The notes: a model not told the origin generated them from the sequence alone. A stretch of 64,000 bases of DNA from Homoserinibacter sp. GY 40078 (GCF_008017545.1 NZ_VRTZ01000002.1:62001-126000); one strand, 5' to 3'. Positions 26,230 through 34,912 are shown, numbered from the stretch's first letter. Numbers and translations are program-made.

Positions 26230-27090
26230 GTGGGGTTCCCGGGTCGGCGAGGTGTCGTGGTGGTCGCCGCGGCCGCGGCTGCGCTTGTGGCGCTGAGCGG
26301 ATGCGCCACGGCGCAGACGCAAGGTGCGGGGGATCCTGTGGACTCGACCGCGCCGGTCGTCGCTGACTTCCCGGTCGGCGCGGGGGTCGACTACCAGCTC
26401 GGGGGTGCGTATCCGCCGCCGGATGGTGTGGGAATCGTCGCCCGCGACAGCACCGCCGAGCCGGCATCCGGTGTCTGGTCGATCTGCTACGTGAACGGGT
26501 TCCAGTCGCAGCCGGGCGACGAGGCCCGCTTCGAGGAGGTGCTGCTGCGGGATGCCGCGGGGGCCCCGGTGGCCGACCCCGATTGGCCCGACGAGTATCT
26601 CTTCGACACCTCGACAGACGGAAACCGCGCGCTCATCGCCGCGCAGCTGGACACGGAGCTCACGCGGTGCGCCGATGCGGGGTTCGACGCCGTGGAGTTC
26701 GACAACCTCGACACCTTCACCCGGGATCCGCGGGTCACGTTCGAGGGCAACCTCGCGCTCGCAGCGGAGCTGGTGGCCCGCGCCCACGAGCTGGGGCTCG
26801 CCGCCGGTCAGAAGAACACCTCCGAGTTCACCCGCGAGCTGCACGAGAGAGCAGGATTCGACTTCGCAGTGGTCGAGGAGTGCGTCGCGTACGAGGAGTG
26901 CGGCAGCTACACGAGCGTTTACGGCGACGCGGTGGTGGCGATCGAGTACACGGATAGCGGCGCCACGATCGACGAGATCTGCGCATCGCCCGGGCATCCG
27001 GCGTCGCTCGTGCTCCGCGACCGCGACCTGGTGCCTGCGGGGGAGGCGGGGTATGCATTCGCCCTGTGCCCCGCGCCACCCGCCTCGTAG
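26230..27090 (+). CDS. GH114-type (endo-alpha-1,4-polygalactosaminidase-like) lipoprotein
   Basis: A 286-residue secreted lipoprotein. The signal sequence ends in the lipobox LSGC with Cys at residue 25. The mature part is a GH114/TM1410-type TIM barrel: VDYQLGGAYPPPDGVGIVARD, GFDAVEFDNLDTF (acidic catalytic region) and LGLAAGQKNTSEF. Characterised relatives cleave alpha-1,4-linked galactosamine polymers, so a role in exopolysaccharide turnover is plausible. The GTG at 26230 follows the ABC operon by 19 bases with no obvious promoter. Confidence 0.83.
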   Translation: MGFPGRRGVVVVAAAAAALVALSGCATAQTQGAGDPVDSTAPVVADFPVGAGVDYQLGGAYPPPDGVGIVARDSTAEPASGVWSICYVNGFQSQPGDEARFEEVLLRDAAGAPVADPDWPDEYLFDTSTDGNRALIAAQLDTELTRCADAGFDAVEFDNLDTFTRDPRVTFEGNLALAAELVARAHELGLAAGQKNTSEFTRELHERAGFDFAVVEECVAYEECGSYTSVYGDAVVAIEYTDSGATIDEICASPGHPASLVLRDRDLVPAGEAGYAFALCPAPPAS

Positions 27091-27093
27091 CAT
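27088..27093 (+). promoter_or_regulatory. -10 element of the VOC gene
   Basis: TAGCAT includes the TAG stop of the GH114 gene and lies six bases before the ATG at 27100. This placement decides between the two possible VOC starts (27094 GTG or 27100 ATG) in favour of the ATG. Confidence 0.5.
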
Positions 27094-27099
27094 GTGGCG

Positions 27100-27495
27100 A
27101 TGACCAACCTCGTTCCGTACCTGTTGTTCCCGGGAACCGCGGCTGATGCGCTCGAGTTCTATCGGCGCGTGTTCGGAGGCGAGCTCGTCGCGCACAGCTA
27201 CGCGGAGTTCGGGCGTGATGACGGCCCCGCCGACGCGGTCGCGCACGGGATGCTGCGCGGCACGGTGACCCTCTTCGCGGCCGACGCGGGGGAGGGGGAG
27301 GCGCCGTTCGCGATGTCGGGGATGCTGTTCTCGCTGCTCGGGGCTGCCGAACCGGCCACCCTTCGGGAGTGGTTCGCGCAGCTCGGCGAGGGTGGCGAGG
27401 TGTTGGCGCCGCTCGAGGTGCGCGAGTGGGGCGACGTGGACGGTCAGGTGATTGACCGGTTCGGGGTGCGTTGGCTGATCGGGTTCCAGGACTGA
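27100..27495 (+). CDS. VOC (glyoxalase-like, PhnB-type) protein
   Basis: A 131-residue member of the vicinal-oxygen-chelate superfamily. YLLFPGTAADALEFYRRVFGGELV is the classic N-terminal VOC block, followed by HGMLRGTVTLFAAD and a C-terminal DRFGVRWLIGF. PhnB/YdcP-like relatives are small proteins without firmly known substrates; metal-dependent enzyme or antibiotic-binding roles both occur. It is convergent with the MazF-like gene, 15 bases apart. Confidence 0.88.
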   Translation: MTNLVPYLLFPGTAADALEFYRRVFGGELVAHSYAEFGRDDGPADAVAHGMLRGTVTLFAADAGEGEAPFAMSGMLFSLLGAAEPATLREWFAQLGEGGEVLAPLEVREWGDVDGQVIDRFGVRWLIGFQD

Positions 27496-27510
27496 GGGGT
27501 TCTGGGGTAG

Positions 27511-27879
27511 CTATAGGGCCAGTTGCACGCGGATCGCGTCGTCGAGTTGTCGCATCAGGTCCTCCGGCATCCATCCCGCAGCGTCGCGGATGCGGGTGAC
27601 CGACACCGATCGCAGCTGTTCGGCTTGGGCTTTGGAGTCCTTGGGGAGGCCCGTCTGCGCGGCGGGAACTAGCACCTGAAACGGGTACACCCGGCGGGTG
27701 TTGCTCGTGAGAGGTATCACCGTGATCACGCCGCCAGTTCGCGCGGCCGCAGCGTTCGCGGTGTTGTTGCTGACGATCACGGCCGGACGCACCTTGGCGA
27801 CCTCGGATCCGGTCGAGGGGTCGAACGAGATCGCTACGATGGCGCCGCGCCTGAGGAGCGTCGTGACGGTGTCGCTCAC
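27511..27879 (-). CDS. MazF/PemK-type toxin (endoribonuclease)
   Basis: A 122-residue MazF-fold protein. Family motifs are RRGAIVAISFDPSTGSEVAKVRPAVIVSNN near residues 10-39 and VITVIPLTSN, where the Arg and Ser/Thr positions of the RNA-cleavage site lie. The C-terminus (KAQAEQLRSVSVTRI) is the usual helix-strand unit. It follows and overlaps the antitoxin gene by 4 bases, the normal order of a type II module. Likely function is sequence-specific mRNA cleavage under stress. Confidence 0.9.
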   Translation of the reverse strand: MSDTVTTLLRRGAIVAISFDPSTGSEVAKVRPAVIVSNNTANAAAARTGGVITVIPLTSNTRRVYPFQVLVPAAQTGLPKDSKAQAEQLRSVSVTRIRDAAGWMPEDLMRQLDDAIRVQLAL

Positions 27880-28094
27880 GCGGTAAGCCCGTCACCGAGC
27901 GCGTCATCCCAGACGTCGTCGTGCCACTCGGCGAACGCCTCGGCATATGCATCCGCGAGCTCGCTCTCGCGGAGCTTGCGGATCGCGTCCTGCAGCGCCG
28001 CCGACCTGCTCCCGTAGCGCCCCGCGAGCGTCTGCGCGTCGAGGTAAGAGATATCGGCGTCACTCAAGCTGACACTCACCTTGGTCATGGGCAT
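27876..28094 (-). CDS. ribbon-helix-helix-type antitoxin
   Basis: A 72-residue protein beginning with a beta-strand and two helices (KVSVSLSDADISYLDAQTLAGRYGSRSAALQDAIRKL), a MetJ/Arc-like DNA-binding unit. The C-terminal tail is acidic (EWHDDVWDDALGDG), which is where MazE-type antitoxins wrap the toxin. An alternative start is the ATG three codons further in, at 28085. It should repress its own operon through the palindrome just upstream. Confidence 0.86.
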   Translation of the reverse strand: MPMTKVSVSLSDADISYLDAQTLAGRYGSRSAALQDAIRKLRESELADAYAEAFAEWHDDVWDDALGDGLTA

Positions 28095-28101
28095 GCGTCG
28101 A

Positions 28102-28117
28102 TGCTACTTGAGTAGCA
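28102..28117. promoter_or_regulatory. toxin-antitoxin operator palindrome
   Basis: TGCTACT-TG-AGTAGCA is an inverted repeat seven bases upstream of the antitoxin ATG. A further half-site, TTGCTAC, follows at 28124-28130. Arrays of short half-sites are typical for ribbon-helix-helix antitoxin binding. Confidence 0.75.
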
Positions 28118-28256
28118 ATGAGCTTGCTACCGGTCCTGCGCCAGGAGGGTCGCGGGTGCCCTCGACTTCTCGTCCACATGTGGTCGGATGCGCGAGCTTT
28201 CCCCGGATGTCGTGGTCAGCGGTCGAGGCTGCACGTGTTCCCGCAACCCTGGGGGC

Positions 28257-28613
28257 ATGGCGGCGAAAGACGATCTTGGCAGGCGTGGCGAGCGGATCGC
28301 GGAGCGGCATCTGACCGCACGCGGGTTTCGGGTGCTGGCGCGGAATTGGCGGTGTCGACACGGCGAGCTGGATCTCGTGATGCGCGATGGCGAATCGCTG
28401 GTGTTCGTGGAGGTGAAGACGCGCGCGTCGACGCTGTTCGGGCATCCGTTCGAGGCGATCACCCCGGCGAAGCTCGCGCGCCTTCGGCGACTCGCCGGGC
28501 TCTGGCGGGAGGAGCATCCCGGGGAGCCCGGGCGGATGCGCATCGACGCGGTCTCGGTGCTGGCGCCCGTGGGAGATGATCCCGTGGTCGAGCATCTCGT
28601 GGGGGTGTTCTGA
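28257..28613 (+). CDS. YraN family (UPF0102) nuclease-like protein
   Basis: A 118-residue protein with a restriction-endonuclease-like fold. GRRGERIAERHLTARGFRVLARNWR is followed by GELDLVMRD and VFVEVKTR, giving the D-ExK catalytic arrangement. Function is unproven. ATG 28257 is chosen to match the family N-terminus; an upstream in-frame start at 28188 adds a non-conserved stretch. It resumes the conserved actinobacterial series (yraN-yifB-dprA) and its TGATG stop overlaps the next gene start. Confidence 0.93.
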   Translation: MAAKDDLGRRGERIAERHLTARGFRVLARNWRCRHGELDLVMRDGESLVFVEVKTRASTLFGHPFEAITPAKLARLRRLAGLWREEHPGEPGRMRIDAVSVLAPVGDDPVVEHLVGVF

Positions 28614-30142
28614 TGGGGGTGGGTCGCGCGCGGTCGATCGCGCTGCAGGGGCTCGAAGGGGCGCCCGTCGAGATCGAGGCGGACACCGCGAGCGGGTTGC
28701 CTGCGTTCGCGTTGGTCGGCCTGCCCGACACGGCGCTCGGCGAGGCGAAGGCCCGCGTCCGATCCGCCATCGGCAACTCGGGCTTCGATTTCCCGGCAGG
28801 TCGGGTGACGGTCAATCTCTCGCCCGCGTCGCTCCCGAAGACGGGCGCTGGGTTCGACCTCGGCATCGCGATCGCCTTGCTCGCCGCTGATGGGCTCGTC
28901 GATCCGGAGCGCGCCGCGCGCGCCGTCCATCTCGGCGAGCTGGGGCTAGACGGGCGGCTGCGCCCCTCGCGCGGCATCCTGCCGATGGTTCTCGCCGCGG
29001 CACGCGCCGGATTCGAGTCGGTCATCGTGCCCGCGGGCAACGCCGGTGAGGCTGCCCTCGTGCCCGGCATCCGGGTCGTTCCGATCGCGAGCCTCCGTGG
29101 CGTTGCGATCCACCTCGGCGCGGAGCTCGACCCGATCGACGTCGACCCGCTGCTGCCGCCTGCGGTCGCCGAATCTCCAGACGAATCGGGCGATCTGGCG
29201 GATGTCGTGGGCAACCGCGACGCGGTTGAGGCCGTGCAGATCGCGGCCGCGGGCGGCCACCACATGTTCCTGTTGGGGCCACCCGGCGCGGGCAAGACGA
29301 TGGTCGCCGCGCGCCTGCCGGGCATCCTCCCAGACCTCGACGAGCACGCGGCGCTCGAGGTGAGCTGCGTGCGATCCCTGTCCGGGCTCCCGGTGGGTGG
29401 CGCACTCGCGACCCGGCCACCCCTCGAGGCTCCGCACCATTCCGCGTCGCCCGCCGCGATCGTCGGCGGCGGAAGCGGCGTGATCCGCCCCGGCGCCGCC
29501 GCGCGAGCGGCCCACGGCATCCTTTTCCTCGACGAGGCTCCCGAGTTCGCCCCGTCGGCGCTCGACAGCCTGCGCCAGCCTCTCGAGTCGGGCGTGATCT
29601 CGATCTCGCGGGTGACTGGCACCGCCACCTTCCCCGCGCGTTTCCAGCTGCTGCTCGCCGCGAACCCCTGCCCGTGCGGTAACGCGGGAGTGCGCGAGGC
29701 CGAATGCAGCTGCACCCCCTCCGCCCGGCGGCGTTACCTCGGTCGGCTGTCGGGACCGCTGCTCGACCGAGTCGACATCCGCCTCAATGTGCCGCGGGTC
29801 ACCGCGGCGCAGCTGAGGCTCGCAGGCGACGGCCCCGTCACGACGAGTGCAGAAGCCCGGACGCGCGTCGTCGCCGCGCGCGAAAGAGCGGCACGACGGT
29901 TGCGAGGGCGCTCGTGGCGGCTGAACGCGCACGCCCCGGGGAGGTGGCTGAGAGGTGACGGCGCACCGTCGCCCGGATCCGCAACGACCCTCGACCGCGC
30001 ACTCGAACGCGGCGCACTCAGCATGCGTGGCTACGACCGCGTGCTGCGTGTCGCCTGGACGCTCGCCGACCTCGACGGCGTCGACCGACCGGGGCTCGAC
30101 CAGATCGGCCGCGCCCTTTACCTCAGGACGGCGGGAGCATGA
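28613..30142 (+). CDS. YifB/ComM family Mg-chelatase-like AAA ATPase
   Basis: A 509-residue protein: N-terminal Lon-protease-like ChlI domain (GLPAFALVGLPDTALGEAKARVRSAI), central AAA ATPase with Walker A GPPGAGKTM near residues 220-228 and Walker B ILFLDEAPEF, and a C-terminal helical domain with a CPCG...CSCTP cysteine cluster. ComM in other bacteria is a helicase that promotes branch migration during natural transformation. It overlaps yraN by one base and dprA by four. Confidence 0.94.
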   Translation: MGVGRARSIALQGLEGAPVEIEADTASGLPAFALVGLPDTALGEAKARVRSAIGNSGFDFPAGRVTVNLSPASLPKTGAGFDLGIAIALLAADGLVDPERAARAVHLGELGLDGRLRPSRGILPMVLAAARAGFESVIVPAGNAGEAALVPGIRVVPIASLRGVAIHLGAELDPIDVDPLLPPAVAESPDESGDLADVVGNRDAVEAVQIAAAGGHHMFLLGPPGAGKTMVAARLPGILPDLDEHAALEVSCVRSLSGLPVGGALATRPPLEAPHHSASPAAIVGGGSGVIRPGAAARAAHGILFLDEAPEFAPSALDSLRQPLESGVISISRVTGTATFPARFQLLLAANPCPCGNAGVREAECSCTPSARRRYLGRLSGPLLDRVDIRLNVPRVTAAQLRLAGDGPVTTSAEARTRVVAARERAARRLRGRSWRLNAHAPGRWLRGDGAPSPGSATTLDRALERGALSMRGYDRVLRVAWTLADLDGVDRPGLDQIGRALYLRTAGA

Positions 30143-31395
30143 GAATCCTCGGAATCCCGGCGGCCACGCTCGCTTCCCTTATAAAGCCCCTGGGCGGAGC
30201 CGTCGATGATCGTGGGGCCGTGGCGGAGCGCTTCGCCCGCGCCACCTGGACCCTGCTGGCGGAACCCGGCGATCGCATCGCGCGCCTCGTGATCGCCGCG
30301 CTCGGAGCCGAGGATGCGCTCGCCGCGCTGCTCGACGATCACGGAGGTGGGGGCCTCGTGCGCGCGCTCGCGAGTGCCGGTCACGAGCACGATGCCGATG
30401 ACATCGTCGAGGCGGCCACCCGATGGGCACCGCGCATCTCGCGAGAGTCCGCGACCCTGTCGCTCACTCAGGCCGCGAGATTCGGCATCCAGCTCGTGAT
30501 CCCCGGCGATCCCGAGTGGCCGTGCGGTCTCGACGACCTGGGCGAACATGCACCCCTCGCTATGTGGATGCGGGGCAGGCGCGAGACGCTCCACCGCCTC
30601 GCGGACTCGATCGCGATCGTGGGCGCACGCGCCGCCAGTGGGTACGGGGAGCACGTGACGGTCGAGGCATCGGCGGGGCTCGTCGATCGCGGGTACGCGA
30701 TCGTCTCCGGAGCCGCCTACGGGATCGACGGGGCCGCACATCGATCCGCACTCGCGAGTCGCGGCATCACCGTCGCCGTGCTCGCCGGGGGACTCGATCG
30801 GTTCTACCCGTCCGGCCACGACGAGCTCATCACCCGGATCGCCGAGCATGGCGCGGTGCTCTCCGAGGTGCCATGTGGGGTTGCGCCCACGCGCTGGAGA
30901 TTCCTGCAACGCAACAGGATCATCGCCGCGATCAGCCGCGCGACCGTCGTGGTCGAGGCGGGAGCCCGATCCGGTTCGCTCAACACCGCCGGCCACGCCG
31001 CAGCCTTGGGCAGACCGCTCGGCGCGGTGCCGGGGCCCGTCACGAGCACGGCCTCCGCCGGATGCCACCGACTGCTGCGCGAATACGACGCGATCTGCGT
31101 GACCTCCGCCCAGGAGATGGCGGAACTTGCGCCCCGCGAGACACCGGAATTTGCGGTCACGAGCGAGACGGAATCGCGCGGCGGGAGTGCGGACGACCGC
31201 TCGCTGCTCGACGACCCGTCCGGTGTCAGGCTGCGGCTGCTCGACGCCCTCTCGACCCGAACTTCTCGCACCGCCGAGAAGGTCGCGGCCATCGCGGGAC
31301 TCGCACTCGACCGCACTCGTGCGGAGCTCGGCCTCCTCGCCCTCGACGGACTCGTCAAGGAACGAGGGGAAGGGTGGGTGCGTGTGAGCGGATAG
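30139..31395 (+). CDS. dprA: DNA-processing protein DprA
   Basis: A 418-residue DprA/Smf protein that protects incoming single-stranded DNA and loads RecA. The Rossmann core includes AIVGARAASGYGEHVT, GAAYGIDGAAHRSAL, GGLDRFYPSGH and the RFLQRNRIIAAIS helix. The C-terminal winged helix is RTAEKVAAIAGLALDRTRAELGLLALDGLV. Together with YifB it suggests DNA uptake or recombination capacity, but no uptake machinery is in this window. It ends before an independent cpdA promoter. Confidence 0.95.
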   Translation: MRILGIPAATLASLIKPLGGAVDDRGAVAERFARATWTLLAEPGDRIARLVIAALGAEDALAALLDDHGGGGLVRALASAGHEHDADDIVEAATRWAPRISRESATLSLTQAARFGIQLVIPGDPEWPCGLDDLGEHAPLAMWMRGRRETLHRLADSIAIVGARAASGYGEHVTVEASAGLVDRGYAIVSGAAYGIDGAAHRSALASRGITVAVLAGGLDRFYPSGHDELITRIAEHGAVLSEVPCGVAPTRWRFLQRNRIIAAISRATVVVEAGARSGSLNTAGHAAALGRPLGAVPGPVTSTASAGCHRLLREYDAICVTSAQEMAELAPRETPEFAVTSETESRGGSADDRSLLDDPSGVRLRLLDALSTRTSRTAEKVAAIAGLALDRTRAELGLLALDGLVKERGEGWVRVSG

Positions 31396-31457
31396 CGTCT
31401 CCCCGCTCGCCGCGGCGGCTCCGCGACGGCGACGGAGGCCCGGGATACCCTCACACC

Positions 31458-32399
31458 ATGATCCAGCTGGGCAGGTACGGGGCGCCGCGGCACACCATCG
31501 CGCACCTCAGCGACACCCACCTGCTCGCCGGAGGTCGCCCCCTCCACGGCTCCCTCGACACCGACGCCACCGTGTCGGGCGCGCTCGGCCAACTCGAGCG
31601 CAGCGGCATCCGCCCCGACGCGATCGTCATCACCGGTGACCTCACCGACCTCGGCGAACCCGACGCGTACGAACGACTCAAGAACCTCATCGAACCCGCC
31701 GCTGCGCGCATGGGCTCCCAGCTCATCTGGGTGATGGGCAACCACGACGAACGCGAACCCTTCGCCACCGTGCTCCTCGGAGACGCCCCCAACACCCAGC
31801 CCCAGGACCGCGTCTACGACCTCGACGGGCTACGGATCATCGTGCTCGACACCACCGTCCCCGGCTACCACCACGGCGACCTCGACCCCGACCAGCTCGA
31901 CTGGCTCCACGAACAACTCGACACGGCCGCCCCCCACGGAACGCTCCTCGCACTCCACCACCCGCCCATCCCCACACCCCTCGAGCTCATGGCGATCCTC
32001 GAACTCGACCACCAGACCGAACTCGCCGACGTCATCCGCGACACCGACGTCCGCGGAATCCTCGCCGGGCACCTCCACTACTCCACCAGCGGCAGCTTCG
32101 CCGGCATCCCCGTCAACGTCGCCTCAGCCACCTGCTACACCCTCGACGCGAACTCCCCGCCCCACACCATGAACGGCGTCGACGGCGGCCAGAGCTTCAG
32201 CCTCGTCCACATCTACGACGACCAGATCGTGCACTCCGTCGTCCCCATCGGCGACCCGCCCCAAGTCGCCCACTTCAGCGACGACGTGCTCAACGCGTTT
32301 GCCGCCATGACCCCGCATGAGCGACGCGAAGCCTTCTCCAACAAGCGTTCCACCGTCACCCTCGACGACCTCCTCCGCCCCAGAGCCGAACGCGGATGA
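31458..32399 (+). CDS. metallophosphoesterase (CpdA-like 3',5'-cyclic nucleotide phosphodiesterase)
   Basis: A 313-residue calcineurin-like phosphoesterase. The binuclear metal site is complete: HLSDTHL, GDLTDLG, GNHDER, ALHHPP and GHLHYST, in order. The overall layout matches class III cyclic-nucleotide phosphodiesterases of the CpdA/Rv0805 type. ATG 31458 is backed by TACCCT at 31446-31451, six bases upstream (leaderless). It overlaps xerC by four bases. Between dprA and xerC this gene is not part of the standard series. Confidence 0.9.
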   Translation: MIQLGRYGAPRHTIAHLSDTHLLAGGRPLHGSLDTDATVSGALGQLERSGIRPDAIVITGDLTDLGEPDAYERLKNLIEPAAARMGSQLIWVMGNHDEREPFATVLLGDAPNTQPQDRVYDLDGLRIIVLDTTVPGYHHGDLDPDQLDWLHEQLDTAAPHGTLLALHHPPIPTPLELMAILELDHQTELADVIRDTDVRGILAGHLHYSTSGSFAGIPVNVASATCYTLDANSPPHTMNGVDGGQSFSLVHIYDDQIVHSVVPIGDPPQVAHFSDDVLNAFAAMTPHERREAFSNKRSTVTLDDLLRPRAERG

Positions 32400-33310
32400 C
32401 CCGGATGCAGCTGCACGCCGCCGTCGACGCCTACCTCACCGAACTCGACACCGAGCGCGGCTACTCACGCCACACCATCCGCGCCTACCGCAACGACCTC
32501 ACCGACCTCGTCACCTTCGCCGAAGCCCTCGGCGAGACCGACGCCGCCACCCTCGACCTCGAAACCCTGCGCGACTGGCTCTGGCGGGCCTCCCAAGCAG
32601 GACTCGCCGCCACCACCCTCGGCAGGCGGGTCTCCTCCGCGCGATCCTTCACCGCATGGCTCGCCCGAGAAGGCATCGCCGCCACTGACCCCGGCCTCCG
32701 CCTCCGCACCCCCCGCGCCGGTCGCCGCCTGCCCCGGGTGCTCACCCGCACGCAGATCGACGCGATCCTCGAACGACTCCACACCTCCGCGGCCGACGGC
32801 GATCCGGGTGCCCTCCGCGACCTCGCTGTGCTCGAACTCCTCTACGCGGCGGCCGTCCGAGTCAGTGAACTCGTCGGCCTCGACCTCACCGACGTCGACC
32901 CGAGCGCCCGCACCATCCGCGTCCTCGGAAAGGGCGCCAAGGAACGAGTCGTGCCGTTCGGCGCGCCCGCCGCGCGTGCGATCGACGAGTACCTCCACCT
33001 CGGCCGGCCCGCACTCGTCACCGAGCAGACAGGCTCAGCCCTCTTCGTCGGAACCCGCGGCGGACGCCTCGGCACCCGCGCCGTCTACGAACTGGTCGCC
33101 CGCGAACTCGCCGACATCCCCGGCTCCGGACCCGCCGGGCCCCACGCCCTGAGGCACACGGCCGCGACACACCTGCTCGACGGCGGAGCCGACCTCCGCA
33201 TCGTGCAAGAACTCCTCGGGCACGCGAGCCTCGCCACGACCCAGCTCTACACGCACGTGTCGGCCGAGCGCCTGCGCGAGAGCTACCGTCTCGCGCACCC
33301 CCGCGCCTGA
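32396..33310 (+). CDS. xerC: tyrosine recombinase XerC-like
   Basis: A 304-residue tyrosine recombinase, the chromosome-dimer-resolution type found after dprA in actinobacteria. It has an N-terminal SAM-like core-binding domain to about residue 95 and a catalytic domain with R155, K179, H250-x-x-R253, H276 and the nucleophile Y285. Length and position speak for the housekeeping Xer protein and not for a phage or integron integrase. It overlaps the cpdA-like gene by four bases. Confidence 0.93.
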   Translation: MTRMQLHAAVDAYLTELDTERGYSRHTIRAYRNDLTDLVTFAEALGETDAATLDLETLRDWLWRASQAGLAATTLGRRVSSARSFTAWLAREGIAATDPGLRLRTPRAGRRLPRVLTRTQIDAILERLHTSAADGDPGALRDLAVLELLYAAAVRVSELVGLDLTDVDPSARTIRVLGKGAKERVVPFGAPAARAIDEYLHLGRPALVTEQTGSALFVGTRGGRLGTRAVYELVARELADIPGSGPAGPHALRHTAATHLLDGGADLRIVQELLGHASLATTQLYTHVSAERLRESYRLAHPRA

Positions 33311-33327
33311 GAACGAGCCCCCTCTCA

Positions 33328-33810
33328 TCAGGGCGGTAGCAGTACTGCTCGCGGCTGACCTCCGAGGAACAGCAGCGGCGACACGTACGCGCCATCCACC
33401 CTCACCCCGAGGTGCAGGCACGTCTCCACACAGTGCGACGCATCGGAGGTGACCCGCCCGACCGTCTGCCCCCGGCTCACGACATCGCCCGCGGCGAGGT
33501 CCGACTCCACCGGCTCGACACTCGAGACGACGCCGTCGCCGTGGTCGATCGTCAGCACAGGGCGATCGACCACCCACCCCGAGAACCGCACCACGCCATC
33601 CGCCGGTGCCCGCACTTCCGCATCCGCTGCCGCGAACAGGTCGACACCGCGGTGCCCGGCGGCGTAAGCATCCGCTGGCGCGACGAAGGGGCGCACGACG
33701 GCATGCGGCGACCCGGCGACCGGCCAGCCCCAGAGCGTCGCGGTGAGCACCAGAGCCGCCACGCGCCCGACACCGGAAGGCCGAAGGGGTGGAGCCCGAT
33801 GGATGCGCAT
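33328..33810 (-). CDS. M23 (LytM-like) peptidase family protein, degenerate site
   Basis: A 160-residue secreted protein with a signal sequence at about residues 14-33. The M23 fold shows GHRGVDLFA (HxxxD zinc ligands) and APADGVV. The final HxH motif reads C-L-H, as in many actinobacterial proteins encoded next to rpsB. Loss of the first histidine suggests a weakly active or non-catalytic peptidoglycan-binding protein or activator. It is convergent with xerC. Confidence 0.87.
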   Translation of the reverse strand: MRIHRAPPLRPSGVGRVAALVLTATLWGWPVAGSPHAVVRPFVAPADAYAAGHRGVDLFAAADAEVRAPADGVVRFSGWVVDRPVLTIDHGDGVVSSVEPVESDLAAGDVVSRGQTVGRVTSDASHCVETCLHLGVRVDGAYVSPLLFLGGQPRAVLLPP

Positions 33811-33900
33811 CCGTCCACACTCGCGGAACCGGAGCGCCCGAGACCCCGTGGACCGGGAACCTGGGCAGAGTCGCCCCCGATCAGTGCCGGGGAGGAGCTG

Positions 33901-34728
33901 TCAGAACATCACCCCCATCGCATCCGCGAACAGCTCGCCGGCATCTGCATCGAGACCGCGCCTCGCGAACCAGTCGCACACGTTGCGGCAGTCCCGCTCG
34001 AGCAGTGCGAACCCGTTCGGATTCGACGCCACATCGACCAGCTGTGGCAGGTCGATGACCACCACGCGCCCGTCGTGCACGAGCAGGTTGTACGCGGAGA
34101 GATCGCCGTGCGCGCATCCCGCCCGAGCGAATCCGAGCAGGATCTCGCGCACCTGATCGAACAGCGCCCGAAGCTCCGCGCCCGTGGCGCGCGACGCCGC
34201 CAGCCGCGGAGCCGCGGTCGTGCCATCCCCGATGAACTCGAGCAGCAGCTCCGTGCCGTTCACCTGCACGGGATACGGCACCGCGACTCCCAGCTCCCAC
34301 ATCCGCGAGAGCGCCGCGAACTCGGCGTACGACCACGAGACCGCAGCGACCGTGCGGCCATAGGCGGTGCCGCGTTCCACCGCCCGGCGATCGCGCGTCC
34401 GGCGCTCGACTCTGCCTTCGCGGTAGAGGTCCGATCTCTGGAAGTCGCGGTGCTCGGTCGAGCGGTACCGCTTCGCGGCGAGGAACACCCCCGGCGGACC
34501 CGCGGGCACGGCACGCTCGATCAGGAAGACGTCGGCCTCCTTGCCGGTCTTGAGGATGCCGAGTTCCGTGTCGAGGGCGGCCGCCGAGGTGACCACCCAG
34601 TCGGGCCACGGACGGGGTCCGCGTTCCGAGGGTGTGATGGCCGGCCACGTCGACCAGCGCTGACCCGCGCCGGGCTCGACGTCGGCGAAGGTGGGGACGA
34701 CGAAGTCGTCGCCGAAGAAGTTGTCCAT
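33901..34728 (-). CDS. RIO-type atypical protein kinase
   Basis: A 275-residue RIO kinase. The ATP-binding loop is KTGKEADVF at residues 60-68 with the catalytic Lys K86. The catalytic loop is HGDLSAYN with D209 and N214, and the metal-binding loop is VVVIDLPQ with D226. In archaea and eukaryotes RIO proteins mature the small ribosomal subunit; in bacteria their substrates are unknown. Its place next to rpsB is suggestive. The ATG follows a GGAG site. A 20-codon ORF lies 32 bases upstream. Confidence 0.9.
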   Translation of the reverse strand: MDNFFGDDFVVPTFADVEPGAGQRWSTWPAITPSERGPRPWPDWVVTSAAALDTELGILKTGKEADVFLIERAVPAGPPGVFLAAKRYRSTEHRDFQRSDLYREGRVERRTRDRRAVERGTAYGRTVAAVSWSYAEFAALSRMWELGVAVPYPVQVNGTELLLEFIGDGTTAAPRLAASRATGAELRALFDQVREILLGFARAGCAHGDLSAYNLLVHDGRVVVIDLPQLVDVASNPNGFALLERDCRNVCDWFARRGLDADAGELFADAMGVMF

Positions 34729-34760
34729 GGTGGGCTCCGGATGAGGAGGCCACCGCGGGA

Positions 34761-34823
34761 TCAGCGGGCGGCGGCCTCGAGGATGTCGGTCGGGGTTCCG
34801 AACACGACGGAATCGATGCGCAT
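34761..34823 (-). CDS. possible 20-residue leader peptide upstream of RIO kinase
   Basis: A short ORF (MRIDSVVFGTPTDILEAAAR) is preceded by a strong GGAAGGGAGG ribosome-binding site. It lies on the same strand and 32 bases ahead of the RIO kinase start. It could be a translated leader or chance. No attenuator hairpin was found between it and the kinase. Confidence 0.45.
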   Translation of the reverse strand: MRIDSVVFGTPTDILEAAAR

Positions 34824-34912
34824 CGGATGCCTCCCTTCCTCTCGAAGCCGCGGACCACCCGTGGCGCCGTCAGCATAGACCAGCCGCGCATGCCCCGGCA
34901 CCCCCGCGCTGC

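Noticed and set aside
32396-33310. Tyrosine recombinase as a marker of a mobile element
   Set aside because: Its size, position after dprA/cpdA and overlap with the preceding gene fit the housekeeping XerC; no att sites or cargo were found.
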